Assembly (NCBI GenBank): GCA_017405595.1
Contig: JAFRAC010000003.1
Span: forward strand, 1-64,000
Direction: 5' to 3'
DNA length: 64,000 nt
From: Thermoguttaceae bacterium
GTDB taxonomy: Bacteria; Planctomycetota; Planctomycetia; Pirellulales; Thermoguttaceae
In this document: positions 56,976 through 64,000 of the stretch, in pieces
How positions within the stretch are numbered: position 1 is the stretch's first letter
Layout of the letters: each line of letters opens with the position of its first letter
Notes under the pieces: model-generated
What the model saw: the letters and a program-made list of their open reading frames with translations, nothing else
The model's database searches: none
What the model was told of the DNA's origin: nothing
Program-made: the position numbers and the translations under genes

Positions 56976-59942
56976 TTACCCGGCCGGGTAAACGAAGTCG
57001 GCGTCTTTGAGCCAGTTGGCGGAAAGAAGAGCGTAGTCGCCCGGCCCGATGAACCCGTCGCCGTCAATATCGCAGCGGGGGTCCCAGTTCTCCCCTTCGG
57101 TGAGGGTGAGCCACGCATCCTGCATGGCGCTGTAGTCGCCCGCCCCGACGGCGCCGTCGCCGTCGATGTCGAAGGGGCAGACGTAAAACGATTTGACTTC
57201 GCTCCATTCCGAACTTTCGTAATGGTCGGTGTCCCCCAGCGCGCGCACCTTGTACTGGACGAGTGTGCCGTTTTTGAGGTTCGAGATGACCCGCGAAGTC
57301 TCTTCGACCGCCATTGACGTCCACCAGACGCCGTTTTCGGTATACGAGAGTTCGTAACCCGAAGCGTTGTCGACGCTGCTCCACGCGATGCGCTGCTGGC
57401 CGAGTCCGTAGGCGGCGCTCAGTTCGCCGGTTCCGGAAAGGATGACCGGCGCGGCCAGTTTGCCGGGGGAATCCTGAATCTCGTAGGCGCCCAGATCGAC
57501 ACGGCCGCCGACAATACGCGTGTTTCCGGCAAGGTCGGCCGAAACGGTCACGTAGGAGTTGCTTCCGCCGTTGACGCAGCGCGAACCTTTTCGAAGCGTG
57601 TATTTGCCGTTTCCCGGATCGGTAAAGATGGATGTCAGGCCGTCGAAGGAATAGGGTGATTCCGATTCGGTCCACTCTTCAAACGAAGAAAGCGTGTAAT
57701 AGGCGCTGACCGAACCGGAACTGAGATTCACGTCGTCCGATTCGGCGTAGGCGGTATTCAGGGCGACAATGCTGTTGTAGATGCCGACTTTTCCTTTGGA
57801 ACCGGCGTCGACGTCGATGCCGCCGCCGTACGCAGCCCTGTTCGAGGCCAGGGTGCAGTTGAGCAGGCTCATGTTGCCGTACGACTCGATGCCGCCCCCC
57901 CAGTTCGAGGCTTCGTTTTGCGTGATCGCGCAATTCGAAAGCGAGACTTCGCCCCGGTAATTGTACACACCGCCGCCGTATCCGCCGTAATAGTAGCCGT
58001 CGCCGGCGTTGAGCCGGCGCAGGGCGGTATTTTCGGAAATGATACACGAGACAATCGAAAGGGTGCCGCGGTCAACGTCGATCGCCCCTCCGTTGCCGGC
58101 GCTGTTTTTCGAAAAAGTGCACGAGGTGACGGTAAGCGATCCTGCAATGTTTTCGATGGCGCCGCCGTAGTAGTAGAGCGCCGTATTCGAGAGGAATTGG
58201 GTTTCGGAAACGGTGGCGGCGGTGTTCTGCAGCCCGAGCCCGCCCCCCGAAAGTGCGCTGTTCTTCTCGAACAGGCAGTTTGCCAAAATCGCGGTTCCCC
58301 CTTCGCAGTAGAGCCCGCCGCCGACCTGCGCGGTGTTGGCCGTGACGGTGCAGTCGGTCAGCTTGAGAACCGCATTTTGGGCACAGATTCCTCCGCCGTT
58401 CTCTGCCGAGGTACCGCCGGTGATCACAAGTCCGATCAGTTCGACCGGTTTGGCGGCGGTTCCCCCGGACACCGTCAGAACACGCCCCGCGCCCCCCGCG
58501 TCAATTGTCAGTTTCCCGTCCAGATCGGAAGCGTCGATGACGAGCGGTTCCGTGATGGCGAGTTCCTGCCCGGCAAGGGTGATCGTTTTCCCCGCCAAAT
58601 CTTTCGTAAAGGTGATCGTTCCCCCTGCCGGTGTGTAGCCGATCGCGTCGCGCAGCGAGATCTGCCCGTCGACCGCGTTTAAGACGTCGTCGAGTGTGGT
58701 GACGATCGACGAGGGAACCTCCCGGACTTCATATTCCCCCGAAAAGGAATAGGGCTCATACTGCGGGCGCGAAACGCGCACGGTGAGCGGATAGGCGCCC
58801 ATCTCGACGAAAGCGGGGGGAGTTTCGGTAAAGGTGGCGCCGCCGTCGAGACTGTACTCCACGGTATCCCCTTCCTGAACCCCCTCGATTTCCGGCTCGT
58901 GCTCTTCGCCGTCATATTCCGCCGACCAGCCCGCGATCTGTACCGATGAGCTGATCCCCGCCTCGTACGCCCCGAGGTCGACGATGAGGTGCTGCACGCG
59001 CGCCGCGCCGGCGAGATCTTTTTCGGAGACAACAAAAGCGTTGTTGCCGACATCGAGCGCCTGCGAGTTGGCCGCCAGGGTATAGATACCGTTTGCAGCA
59101 TCGGAGAAAATCTGGCGGTTGGCGTTATACTCGACCAGGTGATCCGACTCAGTCCAGTCGGTAAAAGAGGAGAGTGAATAGGAAGCCGAAACCGTTGCTC
59201 CCTCTTCTTTTCGGAGATCGTTTCCGCCGGAACCCGCTTTGTTTTCGGCGACAATGGAATTCTTGACCGTGATCGAACCGGCAGATACGCAGATTCCCCC
59301 GCCGTAGTGATCGGCGCTGTTCCCCGCAACGGTGCAGTTGAGGAGGGTCAGCGAACCGGAGTTTTCGATGCCGCCCCCCCGCGCCGCGCTGTTGTTGACG
59401 ACCGCGCAGCCGGTCAGGGTCAGAATACCGGCATTTTGAATTCCTCCGCCTGAAACGTTTTCCTTTCCCCCGCTGATCCGCAGGTTTACCAGAGAAACTT
59501 CGGCTCCTTCGGCAATCGAAAAGAGACGGCTCTGATTGTTCGCGTCGATCGTGATCCCCTTTTTCAGGTCCGAGGCGTCGATCGTCAGGCTGACCGAAAG
59601 CGAAAGCTCTTTTCCGGAAAGGGTGATGGTTTTCCCCGAAAGAGCCGGCGCGAATGTGACCCTGTCCCCCGCCTGTGCCGACTCGATGGCTTCGCGAAGC
59701 GAAAGAAGACCTTCGTGGTCCCCGGCTGTATCGCTTGCCGTTGTCACAAGCCAGGTTGCCGGCGGCGTTTCGTCTCCGGCAGGGGCGGGCGGAACCGGAG
59801 ACGTCCCCAAAGAGGGACAGCCTGCTGTGACAGCCAGCAGACGGCGCTCTTCGAGTCGTTCGAAACGGGGACGGCAGCGGGATTTCGGATCCACGGGATA
59901 CAGACCTTGTCGGCGGAAAGGGAAAACGTTCTCCTCTATCAT
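56976..59942 (-). CDS. Secreted parallel beta-helix protein, LEPR-XLL-type N-terminus and dockerin C-terminus
   Basis: The ATG at 59942 gives about 988 residues; an upstream TTG at 59966 is possible. Residues 26-38 read RFERLEERRLLAV, a form of the planctomycete LEPR-XLL export/sorting signal. Two tandem modules (about 45-330 and 410-800) each begin with an S-L-R-E/D-A-I block and continue as a right-handed beta-helix of Gly-Gly-Gly-Ile/Asn-rich coils. A fibronectin-III-like domain follows (to ~920). The end has two Ca-binding loops, DIDGDGAVGAGDYS and DIDGDGFIGPGDYA, the pattern of a type I dockerin. Probably a large cell-surface or exported protein binding glycans or a cohesin partner. Confidence 0.88.
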   Translation of the reverse strand: MIEENVFPFRRQGLYPVDPKSRCRPRFERLEERRLLAVTAGCPSLGTSPVPPAPAGDETPPATWLVTTASDTAGDHEGLLSLREAIESAQAGDRVTFAPALSGKTITLSGKELSLSVSLTIDASDLKKGITIDANNQSRLFSIAEGAEVSLVNLRISGGKENVSGGGIQNAGILTLTGCAVVNNSAARGGGIENSGSLTLLNCTVAGNSADHYGGGICVSAGSITVKNSIVAENKAGSGGNDLRKEEGATVSASYSLSSFTDWTESDHLVEYNANRQIFSDAANGIYTLAANSQALDVGNNAFVVSEKDLAGAARVQHLIVDLGAYEAGISSSVQIAGWSAEYDGEEHEPEIEGVQEGDTVEYSLDGGATFTETPPAFVEMGAYPLTVRVSRPQYEPYSFSGEYEVREVPSSIVTTLDDVLNAVDGQISLRDAIGYTPAGGTITFTKDLAGKTITLAGQELAITEPLVIDASDLDGKLTIDAGGAGRVLTVSGGTAAKPVELIGLVITGGTSAENGGGICAQNAVLKLTDCTVTANTAQVGGGLYCEGGTAILANCLFEKNSALSGGGLGLQNTAATVSETQFLSNTALYYYGGAIENIAGSLTVTSCTFSKNSAGNGGAIDVDRGTLSIVSCIISENTALRRLNAGDGYYYGGYGGGVYNYRGEVSLSNCAITQNEASNWGGGIESYGNMSLLNCTLASNRAAYGGGIDVDAGSKGKVGIYNSIVALNTAYAESDDVNLSSGSVSAYYTLSSFEEWTESESPYSFDGLTSIFTDPGNGKYTLRKGSRCVNGGSNSYVTVSADLAGNTRIVGGRVDLGAYEIQDSPGKLAAPVILSGTGELSAAYGLGQQRIAWSSVDNASGYELSYTENGVWWTSMAVEETSRVISNLKNGTLVQYKVRALGDTDHYESSEWSEVKSFYVCPFDIDGDGAVGAGDYSAMQDAWLTLTEGENWDPRCDIDGDGFIGPGDYALLSANWLKDADFVYPAG

Positions 59943-60135
59943 ACCCCATTTTCCCGAAAATATCAATTTTTCCCGTTTCCCGCTCCGCCCGGCGGGCCAT
60001 GGCGCCGGAACGGACCGCGCCGGAAGCTGGACGCGCGGCCCGGCTTGCGGTATAAAGGGAGGGTGACCGAACGATTTCCCTTTGCCGGCGCGTTTGATTC
60101 CCGGCGCGCCCCGTTTCAGAAAGGATGGAATAACG

Positions 60136-61641
60136 ATGAAAAAACTGTCGAGACGTGCCTTTTTAAGCGATTCTTTTCTTGCCGCCGCGGCGCTTTCGGC
60201 TTTCGGTGCGGCGTCGAAACCGATGAAAGCGCGGGCACAGGAGAACCGGATCAGCCCGAACGAAAAACTGGGCGTGATGATTTTCGGCTGCGGCGGACGC
60301 GGATCCGACCATGTCCTCGAATATCTCCAGGACGAACGGGTACAGATTATCTACGCCTGCGATCCCGATCCCAGTCAGGCCGCCCGAATCGCCGACGCGG
60401 TTCAGCAGCAGACACAGGTTCGCCCGAAAGAGGTTCGGGACATGCGCGAAGTCCTGGACGACGGGAACCTCGATATTGTCAGCTGCGCTTCTCCGAACCA
60501 TTGGCACGCTCTCTGCGGCGTCTGGGCGATGCAGGCGGGGAAAGACGTCTATATCGAAAAACCGATTTGTCATAACGTGTTCGAGGGCCAGGCCCTGATC
60601 GCCGCCGCCCGGAAATACGGCCGCTGCTGCCAGGTCGGCTCGCAGTGCCGCTCGAATCCGGCGATTCAGGAAGCGTTTCAGTATGCCGCCGAAGGAAACC
60701 TCGGCGAAATCAGACTGGCCCGCGGCCTCTGCTATAAGCGGCGCCGGTCGATCGGCGCGCTCGGCGCCTATCCGGTTCCCGAAGGAGTCGATTACGACCT
60801 TTGGAGCGGCCCGGCCCCGATCGTCGATCCGATGACGCGGCCCCGGTTCCACTACGATTGGCACTGGCAGCGCCTCTACGGGAACGGCGACCTCGGCAAC
60901 CAGGGACCGCACCAGACCGATATTGCCCGCTCCTTTCTGTTCGAGACCGAGTTCCCCTCCTCGGTGATTTCGTACGGCGGCCGGCTCGGCTACCAGACCG
61001 AACGGCAGGACGACAGCTACATCGACGCCGGCGATACCGCCAATACCGAAGTGTCGATCTACAACTACCGCGACGGCAAGACGCTCGTCTTCGAAACGCG
61101 CGGGCTGGAAACCGACCCGCTGAACCAGGCCGATATCGGCGTGATCGTCTACGGAACCGAAGGGTATATGCTCCAGCTCAGTTACGGCTTTGTCATGGTT
61201 CTCGACCGCGACGGAAACGAGGTCCGCCAGTTCAGCGGCGGCGACGACTATCTCCATTTCCGCAATTTTGTCGACTGCGTGGCCGCCCGGACACCCGAGA
61301 AGCTCAACGCCGATGCCCGTATCGGGCTCCTTTCCGCCGGTTTGAGCCATCTGGGGAACATCTCGTACTACCTGGGCGAAAAGAACTACGTTTCCCCCGA
61401 AGAGGCCGGAAAGATTGTGGCGGACCTGCCGGGGAACGATGACAACATTGCCACGCTCGGCCGTACCCTCGACCATCTGAGCGCCAACGGCGTCGATCTG
61501 GCGAAAACCCCTCTTTCGATGGGCGCGGAACTCCGGTTCGACCCGGAAAAGGAACTCTTTATCGACAACAGCGAAGCGAACAAAATGCTCACACGCGAGT
61601 ACCGCGACGGCTATGTTGTTCCGGCACCGGAACAGGTCTGA
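60136..61641 (+). CDS. Tat-exported Gfo/Idh/MocA oxidoreductase
   Basis: The ATG at 60136 (501 residues) starts a twin-arginine signal, MKKLSRRAFLSD, with hydrophobic core and ARAQ cleavage site; AAAGGA precedes. The Rossmann fold GVMIFGCGGRGSDH and the EKP motif (VYIEKPICHN) are typical. The C-terminal beta-sheet domain carries HYDWHW and HQTDIAR. It probably oxidises or epimerises a sugar with tightly bound NAD(P) outside the cytoplasm. It is a close paralogue of the gene at 63060. Confidence 0.92.
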   Translation: MKKLSRRAFLSDSFLAAAALSAFGAASKPMKARAQENRISPNEKLGVMIFGCGGRGSDHVLEYLQDERVQIIYACDPDPSQAARIADAVQQQTQVRPKEVRDMREVLDDGNLDIVSCASPNHWHALCGVWAMQAGKDVYIEKPICHNVFEGQALIAAARKYGRCCQVGSQCRSNPAIQEAFQYAAEGNLGEIRLARGLCYKRRRSIGALGAYPVPEGVDYDLWSGPAPIVDPMTRPRFHYDWHWQRLYGNGDLGNQGPHQTDIARSFLFETEFPSSVISYGGRLGYQTERQDDSYIDAGDTANTEVSIYNYRDGKTLVFETRGLETDPLNQADIGVIVYGTEGYMLQLSYGFVMVLDRDGNEVRQFSGGDDYLHFRNFVDCVAARTPEKLNADARIGLLSAGLSHLGNISYYLGEKNYVSPEEAGKIVADLPGNDDNIATLGRTLDHLSANGVDLAKTPLSMGAELRFDPEKELFIDNSEANKMLTREYRDGYVVPAPEQV

Positions 61642-61661
61642 GACCGTGTTCCGTTCCCTCT

Positions 61662-61700
61662 TCCGCCGGCGGGGAACAGCCCTGCCGGCGGAGGAGAATC
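61662..61700 (+). terminator. Possible terminator after the first oxidoreductase
   Basis: TCCGCCGGCGGGG (61662-61674) and CCCTGCCGGCGGA (61680-61692) pair over 13 bp with one G-U, loop AACAG. The U-rich tail (TCCTCTTTT) is delayed by several nucleotides. Confidence 0.4.
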
Positions 61701-61899
61701 CTCTTTTCCGCTCCCCGAAATTTTCGGGAAATTTCCCCTTTTTTTCTCTTTTTCCCCCTGAACCCTTAACTTTCGGCTTTCGTTTGTTTAAAATGGGGTG
61801 TTAGTCTGCTTTTCGGTTTTTCGGCCTCTGCCGGCAAATCGATTCGATGAGAGAATCTCCGCCTGCGGGCGGGGCTTAAAAAGAATGGAGCTGTCTATC

Positions 61900-62925
61900 A
61901 TGCTAAAAGTCGGAATTACCGGTATCGGGTTTATGGGAATGATTCACTATCTGGCCTATCAGCGGATGGAAGGGGTCAAGGTTGCTGCCCTTTGCGAGTC
62001 GTTCTTCAAGGAAAGGCTTGCCGGCGACTGGACGAAAATCAAAGGGAACTTCGGTCCTCAGGGGACGATGATGGACCTGACCGGCATCGCCACGTACGAG
62101 AGCCTCGATGAAATGCTCAAAAATCCGGAACTCGACGTGATCGACATCTGCCTGCCCCCCGCGCAGCACGCTCCGGCGGCCATCGCCGCGCTCAATGCCG
62201 GAAAGAACGTCTTCTGCGAAAAGCCGATCGCCCTGAAACCCGAAGACGGGGTCACCATGGTCGAGGCCGCCGAAAAGAACGGCAAAATGCTGATGATCGG
62301 GCATGTGCTTCCCTTCTTCCCCTCGCACGGTTTTGTCGCCGAGGCCGCTCAGAGCGGGAAATACGGCAGACTTCTCGGCGGCCACTTTAACCGCGTCATT
62401 TCCGATCCGACCTGGCTGACGAACTTTTACGACATGAACAAAACCGGCGGCCCGCTTCTCGATCTGCACGTCCATGACGCGCACTTTATCCGCGCGGTCA
62501 TCGGAATGCCGAAAGCGGTTCATTCGGTCGGCCGGTGCCGCGGTCTGGTTCCCGAGTATTTCAGCACGCAGTTCCTCTACGACGATCCCGAACTGGTCGT
62601 GACCGCGACGAGCGGCTGCATCATGCAGCAGGGGCGTCCCTTCATGCACAATTACGAAGCCCATTTCGAAGAGGCCACCGTGGTTTTCGACTCGTTCAGC
62701 GGGCTTCCGGTCACCGTTCTGACGAAAGACGGCGGAGTCGAAAAACCCGATTTCGGCGAAGCCGACGACATTACCCCGTTCGTCAACGAACTGACCGAGG
62801 CACAGAAGGCGTTCACCACAGGCAAGCCTTCCGCTCTGTTAGACGGCGCGCTGGCGCGCGACGCGCTGATCCTCTGCCACAAGCAGGTTGAGTCGATCCT
62901 CTGGCGCAAACAGATCACGGTCTGA
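61900..62925 (+). CDS. Cytosolic Gfo/Idh/MocA oxidoreductase
   Basis: The ATG at 61900 (341 residues) is preferred because GGAG lies 9 nt upstream and the Rossmann motif GITGIGFMGMIH starts directly after it. The EKP motif is VFCEKPIALKPEDG; HVHDAHFIRAVIG in the C-terminal domain is the catalytic Asp/His block. There is no signal peptide, unlike its two neighbours, and it is only distantly related to them. NAD(P)-dependent sugar or inositol oxidoreductase; substrate unknown. Confidence 0.92.
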   Translation: MLKVGITGIGFMGMIHYLAYQRMEGVKVAALCESFFKERLAGDWTKIKGNFGPQGTMMDLTGIATYESLDEMLKNPELDVIDICLPPAQHAPAAIAALNAGKNVFCEKPIALKPEDGVTMVEAAEKNGKMLMIGHVLPFFPSHGFVAEAAQSGKYGRLLGGHFNRVISDPTWLTNFYDMNKTGGPLLDLHVHDAHFIRAVIGMPKAVHSVGRCRGLVPEYFSTQFLYDDPELVVTATSGCIMQQGRPFMHNYEAHFEEATVVFDSFSGLPVTVLTKDGGVEKPDFGEADDITPFVNELTEAQKAFTTGKPSALLDGALARDALILCHKQVESILWRKQITV

Positions 62926-63059
62926 GCCTTCTTCCGCCCCGTGCAGCGAAATCAAGTACAAGAAGAGAACGATAAGATAAAATTTGATGTCCCGATGTGT
63001 TATACGGCCCCTGCCCGAAGCGCTTCGGGGCGTCCCTTGCGAGAAAGGAAGTTTTGACG

Positions 63060-64000
63060 ATGAGTAAAATCTCGAGAAGAGCATTTTTGAGCGACGCGTT
63101 CCTTGCCGCGGCGGCCATGTCGGCGCTCGGAACCGTTTCGATGCCGAAAAAGGCGCGCGCCCAGGGGCGGCCCCTCGGCCCGAACGAAACACTCGGTGTG
63201 ATGGTCGTCGGCTGCGGCGGCCGCGGAATGGGGAGCCATATTCCCGAGTTTCTCGAAGACCCCCGCACGAACATCCTCTACGTCTGTGATCCCGACCCGG
63301 CGCACGCCGCGCAGGCCGCCGACCTGATTGAACAGCAGACTCAGGTCCGTCCGGCAATCGTCGCCGATATGCGCGAAGCCCTCGACGATAAAAATCTCGA
63401 CGTGGTCAGCTGCGCCGCCGCCAACCACTGGCACGCGCTGACCGGCGTTTGGGCGATGCAGGCGGGGAAAGACGTCTACCTCGAAAAGCCGATCTGCCAC
63501 AACGTGCACGAAGGCCAGGCGCTGATCGCCGCCGCCAAAAAATACGGCCGCTGCTGCCAGGTCGGTTCGCAGTGCCGTTCGAATCCGGCGGTGAAAGACG
63601 CGTTCCGCTATGCCGCCGAAGGGAACCTCGGCGAAATCAAACTGACGCGCGGCCTTTGCTACAAGCGCCGCAAGTCGATCGGTCCGCTCGGCGCCTATCC
63701 GGTTCCGGACGGGGTCGATTACAATCTCTGGAGCGGACCGGCGCCGATCGTCGATCCTGTAACACGTCCGAACTTCCACTACGACTGGCACTGGCAGCGC
63801 CTTTACGGCAACGGCGACCTCGGCAACCAGGGGCCGCACCAGACCGATATCGCCCGAACGTTCCTCGGGGTTACCGAATTTCCGTCGTCGGTCATTTCGT
63901 ACGGCGGGCGGCTCGGCTATCAGGCGGAACGCCGCGACGATTCCTACGTCGATGCCGGCGATACCGCGAATACCGAAGTTTCGATCTACAATTACCGCGA
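63060..64000 (+). CDS. Tat-exported Gfo/Idh/MocA oxidoreductase, cut by window end
   Basis: The ATG at 63060, with AAAGGA upstream, begins MSKISRRAFLSDAF, a Tat signal ending near ARAQ. The visible 313 residues include GVMVVGCGGRGMG, VYLEKPICHN and HYDWHWQRLYGNG. Long blocks are identical to the gene at 60136, so the pair arose by duplication. The C-terminal ~190 residues lie outside the window. Confidence 0.92.
   Translation, partial: MSKISRRAFLSDAFLAAAAMSALGTVSMPKKARAQGRPLGPNETLGVMVVGCGGRGMGSHIPEFLEDPRTNILYVCDPDPAHAAQAADLIEQQTQVRPAIVADMREALDDKNLDVVSCAAANHWHALTGVWAMQAGKDVYLEKPICHNVHEGQALIAAAKKYGRCCQVGSQCRSNPAVKDAFRYAAEGNLGEIKLTRGLCYKRRKSIGPLGAYPVPDGVDYNLWSGPAPIVDPVTRPNFHYDWHWQRLYGNGDLGNQGPHQTDIARTFLGVTEFPSSVISYGGRLGYQAERRDDSYVDAGDTANTEVSIYNYR

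Overview
The window looks like a chromosomal segment of a planctomycete (Planctomycetota, Pirellulales-like). The markers are a YTV-repeat surface protein (31768-33828), a secreted beta-helix protein with a LEPR-XLL-type N-terminus and a C-terminal dockerin pair (56976-59942), Tat-exported Gfo/Idh/MocA oxidoreductases, a gluzincin-type secreted protease, and a ketosynthase homologue that has lost its catalytic residues. Most of the window is GC-rich, with dense codon-bias shadow reading frames. The first ~10.4 kb is clearly AT-richer and looks foreign.

Region 1 (1-10.4 kb, minus strand) is a probable defence island. It holds a GHKL (MutL/Hsp90-type) ATPase, an unknown protein and a DUF6339-like protein that overlap by 4 nt each. 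After a ~520 bp gap with its own promoter come a PLD-nuclease/SNF2-helicase fusion and an Eco57I-like adenine methyltransferase that runs off the window. A group II intron-like fragment and a sharp composition change lie at its right edge.

Region 2 (10.7-15.5 kb, minus) carries an acidic unknown protein, a secreted sialidase, a secreted CE7-type acetyl esterase and a GYF_2/DUF4282-like membrane protein. A short palindromic repeat occurs twice here.

Region 3 (15.8-21.1 kb, plus) is a tight operon: MFS sugar transporter, glycyl radical enzyme of dehydratase/lyase type, its radical-SAM activase, then an orphan beta-class DNA methyltransferase. The probable job is anaerobic breakdown of an imported small molecule.

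Region 4 (21.2-31.3 kb) holds YggS, a secreted metalloprotease, guaB, six 23-bp tandem repeats, an exported ADP-ribosylglycohydrolase-like protein, a TPR lipid-face/periplasmic protein, ilvB, a HAD phosphatase and, upstream of it, a promoter-to-terminator unit of about 200 nt with complementary ends that I read as a structured small RNA (6S-like in size).

Region 5 (31.7-46.4 kb) holds the YTV protein, the degenerate ketosynthase, tRNA-His(GTG), glgA, a class III Fic protein, a SUMF1-fold protein, a DUF4838 protein, an SGNH hydrolase and a minus-strand hemB-AEC transporter-HAD-CaxA cluster.

Region 6 (46.8-64 kb) holds a 2187-residue alpha-2-macroglobulin with intact thioester, the pyrG-guaA operon, the LEPR-XLL/dockerin protein, and three Gfo/Idh/MocA oxidoreductases, the last cut by the window end.

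No integrase, transposase, prophage gene, rRNA or CRISPR array was seen. All functions come from motif reading, without database searches.
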